Positions 1 through 10,518 of a DNA stretch of 64,000 nucleotides are shown here, piece by piece. Below the pieces are notes generated by a model. The model was not told the origin of the DNA and did no database searches. It worked only from the letters and a program-made list of their open reading frames with translations. A program made the position numbers and the translations under genes. The stretch spans positions 12,911,167 through 12,975,166 of the forward strand of contig CM034236.1 in assembly GCA_019916065.1 (NCBI GenBank), written 5' to 3'. This DNA comes from Vitellaria paradoxa. Lineage: Eukaryota; Streptophyta; Magnoliopsida; Ericales; Sapotaceae. The stretch's first letter is position 1. Every line of letters begins with the position of its first letter.

Positions 1-3000
1 TCGGGTGCAGATGATGAGTCATTAAGATATTTTGAAATACTCGACGATGCGCAGACAGAATTATATCCTGGACGTCAGGAGTTCAGTAAATTGTCATTTA
101 TCATTGAGTTGTTACATTTGAAAGCGTTGAATCACTGGTCAGATACGTCATTTAACATGCTACTACAGTTACTCCGTAGGGTTTTACCAGCGGGAGCTAA
201 GCTTGCAGAATCGTATTACCAGGCACGCAAGTTAATTGAGAATTTGGGATTCACATACGAAACTCTGGATGCATGTCCCAATAGTTGTATGTTGTTTCGG
301 AATGAGAATGGCAACCTCGATATGTGTACCGTGTGTGGTGTTTCGAGATGGAAGAATGTTGGTACTATCCAAACTTGGCAGAATCGTTTAGGTAGTTCAA
401 ATCGTGGTAAGCTTGTGGCTGCAAAGCAAGTGCGCTACTTTCCACTTAAGCTACGATTGAAAAGATTTTTCATGTCATCCAAGATCTCTAAACTAATGAT
501 TTGGCATGCCGAGAATAGGGGGGATCATGGGAACTTATCCCATCCAACAAACTCTCCGGCGTGGAAGGATTTTGATAGAAGACACCCTGATTTTGCTGTC
601 GATTCTCGCAGTGTACGGCTTGGTTTGGTGGCTGATGGATTTAACCCATTTTCAGGCATAACTGGGGCAACTCACAGTACGTGACCTATACTGTTAGTTC
701 CATATAATCTTTCACCTTGGCTGTACATGAGGCAACCTTTTGTCATCCTATCGACATTGATTGACGGACCTAAGGGTCTCGGGGATAAAATAGACGTTTA
801 TATATGCAACCATTGATTGAAGAGCTTAATGAATTATGGACTGATGGTGTGATGACATTTGACTCAACAAGAAATGAAATGTTTAAACTACGGGTAGCAT
901 TACTATGGACAATTAACGACTTCCCAGCATACGCCAACTTATCTGGTTGGAGCACGAAAGGAGAGTTCGCATGTCCTTGTTGCAATCAGAGCAAGAAGTC
1001 AACTTGGCTAAAGTATGGTAGAAAGTGGGCGTTTATGGGTCATAGACGCTTCCTACCTCCGTTGCATAGGTTTAGGAAGGACAGAGTCTCGTTTGACGGC
1101 ACTCGGGAGTTCGGTCTAGCACCACAAGCAATGACCGGGGTCGAATTGTTGGCCCAGATGGAGCGGGAGCAAATTCGAATAGTATATGGCTTTCAGGATC
1201 TGTTAGCCCCCCCGCTACCATCTATTTCTGGTACAAATAGGAACCGAACCCATAATTGGAAGAAGAAAAGTATTTTCTATGAGTTGCCCTACTGGAAAGA
1301 CAACTTACTCAGGCACAACTTGGATGTCATGCACATTGAGAAGAATGTTTGCGATAATATATTGTGGACGATCCTTGGTGTTAAGGGGAAATCAAAGGAT
1401 AATGCTAATGCTCGACGTGATTTGCAGGAGATGGGATTGAGAACTCCATTGCACTTGCAGGCGGGAGAGTCCAACAGGGCATACATGCCACCTGCACAGT
1501 ACACCATGAGCAAGGAGGAGAAGGATGCGTTCTTGTTAATTCTGAAAGGCGTGAAGGTACTTGATGGATATTGCTCGAATATTTCAAAGCAAGTCAACAT
1601 GAACGAACGGACGTTACAGGGTTTGAAAAGTCATGACAACCACGTCCTGCTTCAACAGTTGTTGCCTATAGCAGTAAGGAATTGTTTGCCTAATAATGTT
1701 GTGCAGCCGTTGATCGAGCTCAGTAATTTCTTCAGGCAGTTGTGTTACAGAGTAATCCGTACAGAAGATTTAAAGGGTCTGCAGGACAGGATTGCTTTGA
1801 CACTGTGTCATCTAGAGAAAATTTTTTCGCCGGCATTTTTTGATGTCATGGTTCACTTGACTATACACCTAACTGAAGAAGCCCGGCTTGGTGGCCCTGT
1901 CCAATTTAGGTGGATGTATTCGATCGAGCGGTATATGAACACATTGAAGAGGTATGTGTGGAACAAAGCTCAACCGGAGGCATCCATAGCGAAAGGATAT
2001 TTGATGGATGAGTGCATAAATTTTTGTGCGGCATATCTAAACGATGATGTCCAAACGAAGTTTAGCAGGTCGGAGCGGATAAATGAAGGCCCTATTGGGG
2101 AAGGCACGTCATTTGATCTCAACCACATCGAGTGGATCCAAGCTCATCGGTTCGTGCTCTTCAACACCCAATCAGTTGTGCCATTGACCAAGTAAGTCAC
2201 GTTGTCGTAATAAAGAAAGTTAATTACATCATATTTGTAATAAAAATCGTGATTATTCTCAATCCTGTTTGATTTGCATTGCAGGAGACATATAAACGAG
2301 CTGAAACAGAACATGCCTCGTGCAACAGACAATCAAATTCGAATGTCCCATTATCAATGTTTTCATGACTGGTTTAAGAACTACGTACGTGTTAAATATT
2401 TTCATATGTTTTTATATGTTTTTCACATCACAATGAATTTGTGTTTAATTAACTCATGATAATTTACATTTCATAGGTATACAATTTACGAAGTACTACG
2501 GATTCTATTTTGACCGACGAAATAAAACAGTTGGCTGATGGTCCTTACACGACAGCTCGACGTTTCACAGCTTGTGACATCAATGGGTTTCGATTTCGCA
2601 TCAAGGAAGTAGATGATAGGCGAGCTACACAAAATAGTGGCATCGGTTGTCCATCTGTTGACGGTGGTTACTATTACGGCCAACTGAATGACATTATTGA
2701 AATTGTTTACAATCGCGGTTTAAGATATTTATTATTCATGTGTGTTTGGCCTGATCTAATTCGCGGGGTTAAAGCTGATAAGTACCAATTTAAATTGGTC
2801 AATTTAAACAATTTGTTACATCGAGATGTACAAATAGAAGCTGAACCATACATACTGGCATCCATGGCAGAGCAAGTTTACTATGTTGGCGATCGAGCTG
2901 ATCCCAATTGGCAAGTTGTAGTTAAAATGTCAAGGAGGGGGGTGTACCAGATCGACTGCGATGAGCCAGATATTGATCCATTCACCCAACAAGCTCTTGA

Positions 3001-3028
3001 CCAAGATGCAATTGTCCAACATGATTAA
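1..3028 (+). pseudogene. TNP2-like CACTA transposase, 5'-truncated and broken
   Basis: The reading frame is open from base 1. The N-terminal part has a zinc-ligand cluster (CPNSC, then CTVC, near 274-340) and the DGFNPF motif near 631-650, which is conserved in TNP2 transposases. A TGA at 682-684 stands where the family has Trp; translation in the same frame continues to about 796. There a 2-base excess near 797-805 shifts the frame into 804-2191, which holds the HNLDVMHIEKN motif and the DUF4218-type region (RWMYSIERYMNTLKRYV). Two introns with GT/AG ends (2192-2284, 2385-2476) keep phase into 2285-2384 and 2477-3028, a DUF4216-type domain (GYYYGQLNDIIEI, then VWPDL). The stop is TAA at 3026-3028. 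The family catalyses cut-and-paste transposition in the nucleus. The premature stop and the frameshift make this a pseudogene; the family assignment is secure. Confidence 0.9.
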
Positions 3029-3188
3029 GATGTTAATTGGGTTAGGGACACGGTTGAAGAAGATACGGTTGATTTACATACCTAATACACGGTTGTGTAC
3101 TTTTTTATCCGAACAAGGTAGATTTTAAATTTATTTTTCTTTGTATTTGAAATTATAATAAGTTTAAATTGTGAACAGTTAGGGAGCC

Positions 3189-4880
3189 ATGTTCGGACGC
3201 TCTAGGAGGAGGACTGGTCTTAGGACGATGGCTGAGCGTCTCGGGCTATCCTGTGCCGGGAGTAGCTCAGCAGATGCTGTCCCACCTTCACCCCCTATGT
3301 CCACGCGTCCTTTAGTGACTGACACAAATGCAGGTAAAGTTCTCCAATTTCAGAATGTATCTTATCCAACAACAGTAGGTATATTCTGTTGTTTCATCGT
3401 GTAACAATTTGTTTGAAACAGATTCTCCCACTCCGAGCAGGCTTTCGAGGTCCGGCAGAGGGCCCTTGAAGGGATTGCCGCAGTGGAACTGCGGATCTCA
3501 ATGGATGACCGTTCAGTGAGATGACACGCCCCATCCGGTTGGGAAAGATGGACGGTCTCTGATTTCACAGCTCGGACATTTGGTCCGGAATCCGATCAGA
3601 TTCCCGTTGACCACCCTCGAGTGGGATCGTTTCCCAGATTCTACGTTCGAGGGTCTATGGACCGAGGTACAGGTATGAAAATTTTATATTCTAATTATAC
3701 GTGGTTTATGTGCTGAAACTTGTAACAAATAATATTCTACAATTTGTCATTTTTAGGCCAATGTAGTTGATGTTCCTCCAGACTTCCGGGATGTTATGTT
3801 CGGCAAGTGTCAGAAGATGTGGAAGGATCATAAAAATAAGATTAAAGATAAACACTGGAAAGGTCATGAGAATGACCCTGACATCCTCCAGCGGGTCCCA
3901 CCGGGCGTTCTTCCCCACCAGTGGGCTGAGCTCGTCAGGTATTGGTCGAGTCCCGAGGCACAGGTGAGTAGATTGCGAGTTAATTATTTTTCCTTAAGTT
4001 TTGACGTTATTAAGCGTAAATTACAAAAAGTAATCGAAAAAAACTTAAAATAGGCGGAGGACCAAAGGAACTCGCGAAATCGAGGATTGCAGGGGCCGGG
4101 GCACAAGGAGGGGACTCGACACTTTTCTCATGTTCGCCACGAGGTAAAAACATGAGCTTATCACGCCAATAGCAACTTTTTTATTTATTTTTTTTAATGA
4201 TAGTAAATTATTAACATATAATTTACCTTTCAACAGAGGACAGAGGAGGGCCTACGGACAGATCGGATGTCCATGTGGTTGGCGACTCGACGTACTGATT
4301 CGCCGGAGGTTCAGGCTATACAGGTAACAAATTTTAATATTTTATCCAATCAACATATAATTTAATTTTTTTCTTTAGATAATATAGTTAATTATCTTGT
4401 TTTTTCTATTTCGGCTTGTTTGCATTAGGCGCAGTTTAATGCACGTCTAGACGAGCTATCGCCAGATGAGAGGGAGTCCGAAGAGAGGAGGGACGAGATA
4501 TTTTTCTCCATTGTCGGACGCGATGGTCATGGATACACGCTTACGCGGGGCGCAGGTATTCCACACCGATCCGTCGCACAAGCAGAATCATCTTCTCAGG
4601 CCAGACGTCGCGATCAGGATCTGCTGCAGACCTTTTGAGCTGAGATGGACGCGCGAGAGGCAGCACTTCGGGCCGAGATGATGGCTGAGATGGAGAGGCG
4701 CCTCTCTCAGAGTCAGAGCCATCCACCTCCTCCTCCTCCTCAGGTTAAAAATTTTATTTCTCGTTACTTTTACTCAATAAAATTATATAAATTTATTTAT
4801 TCATGTCTTCTTAATTATCATGTTCTAATTTCATTATTATTTCATTGTAGGACCCGGATGATGGCGGATGGCCCTCTTAG
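3189..4880 (+). pseudogene. Second CACTA gene, plant En/Spm 'Ptta' transposase-like, seven predicted exons
   Basis: Seven exons can be drawn with GT/AG borders and compatible phase: 3189-3333, 3422-3672, 3757-3963, 4054-4143, 4237-4323, 4429-4743 and 4851-4880. Exons 1 and 2 together, and every later exon, are multiples of three. Exon 3 carries the hallmark of plant En/Spm second-gene products (PPDFRDVMFGKCQKMWKDHK). Exon 4 has a GPGHKEGTRHFSHVRHE-type segment. Exon 6 ends in a charged, Met/Glu-rich, probably coiled-coil stretch followed by polyproline. Exon 7 encodes an acidic tail ending at TAG. In-frame TGA codons at 3517-3519 (exon 2) and 4636-4638 (exon 6) interrupt it; the second is one transition from CGA. 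Family members are thought to bind the subterminal repeats. The exon model is inferred from sequence alone. Confidence 0.75.
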
Positions 4881-5289
4881 ACTGATTAGGATCTATTTGT
4901 ATATATTTTGATCAGTACATTTATATACATTTTTGTTTTTGTATTTTTAACATTTGTATATAATAAAATTTTGCATATATAATCATAATTAGGAGATATG
5001 TTTTTTTTTATTGATTTTACGAAAAATTTCATTAATTCCATGTGCAATTTAATAAATTAAATTTAATATAAATATTTATACATAAGTAATTAAATATAAT
5101 AGTTATTATAAATAATTAATAACTATTAAATAATTAATCATTATAAATAAAAAATAAATTATTATTAAATCATTTTTTTAAATAATTTGATTGTAAAACA
5201 AATTATTGAGATCTTATTATAACAAAATTTAAATTATAATTATTGAGATTTTTAAATAATAAAATTTTTTTTTTTAAAAATTACTTATA

Positions 5290-5738
5290 ATTAGCGACCG
5301 TACGTGGCGGTCGCTAATAGTCCATTCAGGTCGCTAATACTCGTTGGTGCAAATGGCTATGGCTCCCGCGTGAAACTAATTGCGACCACTATTCAGTATT
5401 AGCGACCGTCACCTACGGTCGCCAATGATTCGCGCCATTTGGCGCCACTAGCAGTATCTTGGCGCCACTAGCAGTATCTTCGCGCCAAACAAACAGCGAC
5501 CGCTTTTTAAGTATTAGTGACCGTTTTGAGCAGTCGCTAGTATCTCTACGTTTAAACTCGAGTGGTCACAGGAGCGGTCGCAAATAATTTAGCGACCGTC
5601 ACAGCCGTCGCTAATACTTTTTAGCGACGATGCAAATGCGACTCGTTTGACGCGGTCGCTAAGCCGTCGCTAATACTTTTAGCGACCACTTTTTCACCTT
5701 TAGCGGTCGTCTTTGGCGGTCGCTAGTTCCACAATTTT
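5290..5738 (+). repeat. CACTA subterminal repeat array (GCGACCG / CGGTCGC motifs)
   Basis: About 450 bases are filled with short motifs in both orientations, such as AGCGACCGT, GCGGTCGCTAAT and TCGCTAATAC, and are much richer in GC than the flanks. Multiple short direct and inverted subterminal motifs next to the terminal repeat are characteristic of CACTA elements. They are the binding sites for the element's DNA-binding protein in the characterised members. CG steps are unusually frequent here, so the array would also be a target for cytosine methylation. Confidence 0.85.
5441..5480 (+). repeat. Exact 20-bp tandem duplication within the CACTA end
   Basis: GGCGCCACTAGCAGTATCTT occurs twice back to back without a mismatch. 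A near-copy of its start (CGCGCCATTT) precedes it and CGCGCCAAAC follows it, so it looks like a local slippage duplication inside the subterminal region. Confidence 0.9.
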
Positions 5739-7278
5739 CACTAGTGTTTATGTTTTCAAAATTTATTTTAAAAAATAAAAAATAAGTTTACGCATATAAT
5801 GAAAAACGACAAAACTTCGTTTTGAGTGTTTTTAACTCAATATAAGGAAAATAGAGTATTTTCTATTTTTTTGTTTTGAAATTTTTAACATATAAAACAA
5901 AAAAAAAAAAAACAAACAAACCAAATACCACCTAAATGATTAAAAAAAGGAAGTCCTATGTATGAAAAATTATCTTAGGATAGACTTTTTTCAGTAAATT
6001 ATTAAATCTCCTTGATGAAAACCATGTATCTAACCACTCCTTTTCAGTTCATGACCGTGATGTGTGCTTATGCATATATATACACACACATATATAAAGC
6101 AAAACTCCATTATTATTGGATGGCCCCGCAAAGAACAACCAAATAATTGTTTAAGTCGCATAATCATATTACGAAAAAAGTTCGACAGTATACCTTGAGC
6201 CGTGTTCATTGACCAATCAAGGTATTTTGACAACGGCTTGCTAATTGCTGTAATGATTTCTGTACATCAACTTTCATGTGTTTAAATTAATGGTCTTGAT
6301 TTTATTAAAATTTATAAATTCAATCAGGCACAACTTATAGATTCAGTCAAAACTTATTTTAATTACAGCGGATCGAAAGTTGACATGCAAAATCACTAAA
6401 ACAATCCGTAACTCAACAAAAACTTCTACAAAAGAGACCAACTCAGATATTTGACCTAGCTAGTCTGATTAAAATTGGATTTCGCCGTTTAATTATTCTA
6501 ATGGAAATGAGAAAAGGACGGTGCATTCACTAGCTATCACTTTCCATGTGAATGCATGCTCATTTAGTTCGAAAGTTGGGAGAAAGGAATGAAATGACAG
6601 GAAAAATGGGTTTTTCAATTTTAACTTTCACTTTAGGAAAATAGGAATTGTGAAACAAATAACCAGTCTAGAAAATGGGTATTATACGCGCGGTATGTGC
6701 TTGAATTAGGCCCGATCACATTCCGTTGGGAATGAGAGAAAAATAGGCAAACAAAAAATATTTAACGGAAGACCCACAATTTTCTCTCTTTGTCTCGCAG
6801 AGTAAACTCGTTTTTGTTTCTTTCACACCCGTACCTAAATCCATTTTTCCTCTTAATTCATAGAGAGGCCCAAGAGACGAAAAATATCTGAATATGAAGA
6901 GATGATGCACCATCCAGATTTATACTGACAATACGGTACCGTTTTGAGGCTTAACTTTGGCAAAAAGCCACCAAGCTTTACTTCTTGAGTGTTTGACAAG
7001 TCACCAATTTTTGTTATTTTTTTGCTAAGGTGTAATAACTTTTTAACTCAAAAGTTATCAAAATTTTTACTAAACACACATAAAATTACTAAATGTTGCA
7101 AAATGTTATTAAAAGTTGCTAAAATTGTTAAAAATTACTAAAAATTGTTACTTATTTTACTAAACATATCAAAAATTTTAATTATCAACTTTTGGTCAAA
7201 AAATACCAAAAATTATTAAAAATTAAATTTCCAAATGACCCTTAAATATCACCACCCATGCATTTTCTAGTTTATATT

Positions 7279-7327
7279 ATATATATATATATATATAGTA
7301 ATGACTTACCAAAAATATATATATATA
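7279..7327. repeat. AT dinucleotide microsatellites (two tracts)
   Basis: Runs of AT lie at 7279-7297 and 7315-7327, separated by a short non-repetitive piece. Confidence 0.9.
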
Positions 7328-7589
7328 CATTGTGAAAACTATTATATTCACTTATCAATCTGTCTTTCTACCCATGGGAGGAGTGAACACCAATTGTCAT
7401 TCTTTAATTTAAATCCATGTCGACTATAATTCAGCAAAACTCAAATTTTTCTCTTGAAACCACCTTTGTCAATATATTGAAAACATTTTTTCTGCGTGAA
7501 TCTTTTCTAATTTCTTCATCTGTTTTTTCATAACTTTATGTATCCAATGATGTGAATGTCGATGTGCTTGTGCCATTCTAATGCACTAT

Positions 7590-7726
7590 AAGGTAGTGTT
7601 TATATGACCAAAAAAGTACAAAAATAGTACAAAAAGATGATATAAAAGTGATATGTGACGAAATTTAATTGAAAGAAGTTGGTAATTTTTTATAAATTTT
7701 GATAAAATTTGATAAACCAAACACCC
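7590..7726. mobile_element. MITE-like unit with GTTT-rich inverted ends
   Basis: The unit starts near AAGGTAGTGTTTATATGACC and ends near GATAAACCAAACACCCCTAG, so its ends are imperfect inverted repeats of the plant 'GGGTGTTTGG' kind. The interior closely resembles the segment at about 63487-63590: both have AAGTACAAAAA, then a GTGAAATTTAATT-like block, then GTAATTTTTTATA. Borders and target duplication are uncertain. Confidence 0.45.
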
Positions 7727-8289
7727 CTAGATATTTAACTATATTAGTTCAACTTTTTAGTGTTATATAATAGATCTCTATACTTATACTTTTACATACA
7801 GAATTGGATAATTTATCTCTACATATACTAACCAGCTTGGATCTCCAAAAAATTCAAAAAACTCCAAAATATTTCAAAAATTTTAACTTTTTCAAACTTC
7901 AAAAAATCTTAATTTTTTGTCAAAATCCATTAGAACAAACCATTACAGTCCGTTCTAAGAGATTTTGATAATTTTTTTAAAAAAATGAACTAATATTTAT
8001 ACTAAAAAGTTTTACAAAATTCCAAAAGTTTTTAAGATTCTTTACTAAAATTTTGTCACGTATCACTTTTTGCACAACTTTTGACAACTTTATATCAAAT
8101 CAAGTACAATATTCAAATAATTTCAAAACGGTTTTTACACTCTAAATTCTAAAAAAATTTACTTTTGATAAATTTTGAACTATTTTTGGAGGTCCAATCA
8201 GACTCCAAATAAATTATTTTGATACTCACTATTTATCAAAATCGTATATACTTGCCAATTCGTGGCAAATATCGAAGGCTTCATTACGA

Positions 8290-8420
8290 GGATTGTTAGA
8301 ATTAGTATCTTATAGAAAATCAGAATTTTAGGATTTGCTTCAAGTTATGCAACGATGCCACTTTCTTCAAGGCAAAATTTGCCTTTATATAGTCCAACAA
8401 AAGATATATGCGAATTCCCA
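8290..8420 (-). mobile_element. Fragment of a copia LTR related to the one at 45.5 kb
   Basis: This stretch aligns by eye with 45466-45575. Shared blocks are TTAGAATTAGTATCTTATA, TTGCTTCAAGTTATG and a CCTTTATATAGT TATA region. It has about 20 extra bases (CTTCAAGGCAAAATTTGCC). It corresponds to the promoter-to-end part of a copia LTR in minus orientation. No coding part lies next to it, so it is a decayed fragment or solo LTR remnant. Confidence 0.65.
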
Positions 8421-9132
8421 TAACCAAATCCTAAATCCGCTCTTGGATGATATGAATAACTCTATGACTATTACAACATATAAATGTATAATCTAAGTAA
8501 ATAACACATAGATCCTTAAGGAGCTACTATAACCATAAGAGCTTTTGGTTAGTATCATCAAGTGCACGATACTTAACTTTAGTACTAGAATGAGTAAGAA
8601 CAAATATTTCTTACTTCATTAAAAGATAAGAAAACCACCTAAGAGGACATAAAAATTAATGGTAGAATGGCGATATGCGGTATCAATAACTCCAATAGAA
8701 TCCAATTAGACGTGTAAATCAAGAAAAAATTGAGCTAAGAAGCAAAGTTCAAAAATAAAGTGCCCTTCGTTATGGTGAAGAATATGAAGAACTACAATAT
8801 ATTGTGAAAAATAAGGGGAAAACATGATGAATTGAATGAGTAGATGAATATCATAACTAATGTTAGGGATAAGTGATAATGAGATACACGAGACTGCTAA
8901 CTAATTGATGATAAAACCTAGCATCATGGAAAGAACACTATCAAGAAATCTGAGTCAAACTTTAGTTTCAATCTAACTTAAAGTCAATTGACAATAGTAG
9001 AGTGGTTCATTAGAATTTTATAATGATTTGAAAGATTTAATTTTATCAATATGGAATATATTATAGCACCCTATCTCATCTGATTCATATATTCATAAGT
9101 AAAGAGGCAGACATAAGCACTAAGTACAAGCA

Positions 9133-9441
9133 TGTGAGGGACTGTGAAGGACCTACCCATGAGAGACTCTGCCTGCAGGAGAGTGAAGCGGGAGGTGAAG
9201 TAGAGAAGCAATGTCTCCCATCCCACATCGCCTGGGTCGTGGAAGGAAGTGGCATATATGTAATATTCGATATCCATATAAAAACAACGCGTTTTAAAGC
9301 CGTGAGGGCACTGGGTTTAGTGGGAACTCCAGGGTTAAGCGTGCTCCAGTAGGAGCAGTACTAGGATGGGTGACCTCCTGGAAAGTAGCTTACCAAGCTT
9401 AAAGCGGACAATATTGTACTATATGGATGCGGGTCGTTACA
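9133..9441 (+). repeat. Cassandra 5' LTR
   Basis: 309 bp, beginning TGTGAGGGACTG and ending GGGTCGTTACA. It contains a TATA-like CATATAAAAAC near 9280 and the 5S-rRNA-like segment at 9301-9398. Confidence 0.93.
9334..9381 (+). promoter_or_regulatory. 5S-rRNA-type internal Pol III promoter in the Cassandra 5' LTR
   Basis: The three control elements of plant 5S genes are present in order: A box GTTAAGCGTGCT (9334-9345), intermediate element GCAGTA (9355-9360; 5S genes usually have GTAGTA), and C box GATGGGTGACCTCCTGG (9365-9381). Spacing matches 5S rRNA. Only the 3' two-thirds of the 5S sequence is recognisable, so this is not a 5S gene. Pol III use is inference. Confidence 0.8.
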
Positions 9442-9443
9442 AA

Positions 9444-9456
9444 TGGTATCAAAGCC
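9444..9456 (+). other. Cassandra primer-binding site
   Basis: TGGTATCAAAGCC is complementary to the 3' end of initiator-Met tRNA apart from one base (A for G in CAGAGC). It lies two bases inside the 5' LTR. Confidence 0.88.
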
Positions 9457-9512
9457 AATGCCCAGCCGGAAATGTGGGATCACGCGTGGGCCCCACGTGT
9501 GGGAGACCTGAC

Positions 9513-9551
9513 TGTGAGGGACTCTGCCTGCGGGAGAGTGAAACAGGAGGT
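9513..9551 (+). repeat. Partial LTR-start duplicate inside the Cassandra interior
   Basis: TGTGAGGGACTCTGCCTGCG and the following GGAGAGTGAAACAGGAGGT repeat the first part of the LTR with about 25 bases missing after GGGAC. It sits just upstream of the purine tract and 3' LTR. Confidence 0.75.
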
Positions 9552-9573
9552 TACATGGGGACGCGTGCCCTGT

Positions 9574-9586
9574 AAGGGGGGAGGAT
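9574..9586 (+). other. Cassandra polypurine tract
   Basis: AAGGGGGGAGGAT directly precedes the TGTGAGGG start of the 3' LTR, the position where plus-strand priming occurs in LTR retroelements. Confidence 0.85.
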
Positions 9587-9895
9587 TGTGAGGGACTGTG
9601 AAGGACCTACCCGTAAGAGACTCTGCCTGCGGGAGAGTGAAGCGGGAGGTGAAGCAGAGAAGCAATGTCTCCCATCCCACATCGCCTGGGTCGTGGAAGG
9701 AAGTGGCATATATGTAATATTCGATATCCATATAAAAACAACGCGTTTTAAAGTCGTGAGGGCACTGGATTCAGTAGGAACTCCAGGGTTAAGCGTGCTC
9801 CAGTAGGAGCAGTACTAGGATGGGTGACCTCTTGGGAAATAGCTTACCAAGCCTAAAACGGACAATATTGTACTATATGGATGCGGGTCGTTACA
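9587..9895 (+). repeat. Cassandra 3' LTR
   Basis: 309 bp, same start and end as the 5' LTR. The 5S-like promoter elements recur: A box at 9788-9799, GCAGTA at 9809-9814, and C box GATGGGTGACCTCTTGG at 9819-9835 with one change from the 5' copy. Confidence 0.93.
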
Positions 9896-10372
9896 AGCAC
9901 AACAAAGAAATTGGAAAAGGTAAGGAAGAATGAATAATTTCAAACCCAACTCGTATACCGTATTATTGGATCAACAATAATAACTATTTTACTACTTTTT
10001 ATTATTATTATATTTAATTTGTATGATATATATAGGCTTATAAATTGGATAAGGATTACTTATGTAAACATAACATACATGGAAACTCATATACATTAAT
10101 TATGCTTATTATACTAGTTGACTCATCTACTCAACACCAAATGATCTTAAAAATAATAGATCTAATCACCATATTTAACAATCGATGAATATTAGATGCA
10201 AATATAATCAAATAAATAGATATTGAGGAAATTCAAGAAACACATATAAAATAATGAAAAAATATTAATTTTTACATAAAAATGTCATAAATTATCGTAA
10301 ATCCATAAACAAATGAGAATTTGGAAAATAGTAACTCTATTAATCTATCAATTGTAAATACATTAGTTAATA

Positions 10373-10376
<4 letters not shown>

Positions 10377-10408
<32 letters not shown>
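10377..10408. repeat. TG dinucleotide microsatellite, 16 units
   Basis: Uninterrupted TG run, preceded by an imperfect TATG stretch. Confidence 0.95.
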
Positions 10409-10410
<2 letters not shown>

Positions 10411-10518
10411 CCTAGAGTAAAATAGAAATTTTTTTTGGTGTTGATATTTTATTTAAATTTTGAGTGATTGCTTATGATTTTTCAGTATTTAAAAAAATAC
10501 TGTTAGCTAAAAAAGTAC

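Larger units (their letters stand above)
1..5746 (+). mobile_element. CACTA (En/Spm) DNA transposon, 3' part, cut by the window start
   Basis: The element reads left to right: a TNP2-type transposase open from base 1, a second multi-exon gene at 3189-4880, and a GC-richer subterminal repeat array at 5290-5738. It ends in CACTAGTG at 5739-5746, the TAGTG terminus expected of a CACTA element. The octamer is its own reverse complement, so the element's other end should also begin CACTAGTG. The 5' end lies outside the window. A 3-bp target duplication would be TTT (5747-5749) but cannot be checked without the left end. Both genes contain in-frame stops, so this copy cannot make its own transposase, though it could still be moved in trans if both ends are intact. 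Confidence 0.92.
5747..9132. other. AT-rich spacer without a supported gene
   Basis: I see no coding pattern in this stretch. Open frames are short and unrelated to known families. It holds AT microsatellites (7279-7327), a MITE-like unit (about 7590-7726) and a copia LTR fragment (8290-8420). Stretches near 7030-7250 and 7800-8260 are low-complexity A/T sequence that resembles other decayed spacer DNA. Confidence 0.6.
9133..9895 (+). mobile_element. Cassandra-type TRIM retrotransposon (complete)
   Basis: Two direct repeats of exactly 309 bp (9133-9441 and 9587-9895) start TGTGAGGG and end GTTACA, and flank a 145-bp interior. A primer-binding site TGGTATCAAAGCC (initiator-Met tRNA type, one base from canonical) follows the 5' LTR after two bases, and a purine tract precedes the 3' LTR. 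Each LTR contains a segment clearly derived from 5S rRNA, the defining feature of Cassandra. There is no coding capacity. The left flank is AAGCA; the right flank is AGCA directly after the terminal A, giving a 4-5 bp target duplication. The LTRs differ at about 13 positions (about 4%), mostly transitions, so the insertion is moderately old. Confidence 0.95.

Noticed and set aside
682..684. TGA as a recoded (selenocysteine or readthrough) codon in the transposase
   Set aside because: It sits at a conserved Trp position, a frameshift follows, and other elements here show similar decay; ordinary nonsense mutation is simpler.
9301..9398. A 5S rRNA gene
   Set aside because: Only the 3' two-thirds resembles 5S rRNA, it has several changes, and it lies identically placed in both LTRs of a TRIM element, so it is the Cassandra 5S-derived segment.
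9134..9806. Paired small open frames on both strands (about 70-80 residues)
   Set aside because: They lie in the Cassandra LTRs and recur as near-copies because the LTRs are repeats; Cassandra is known to encode no protein.
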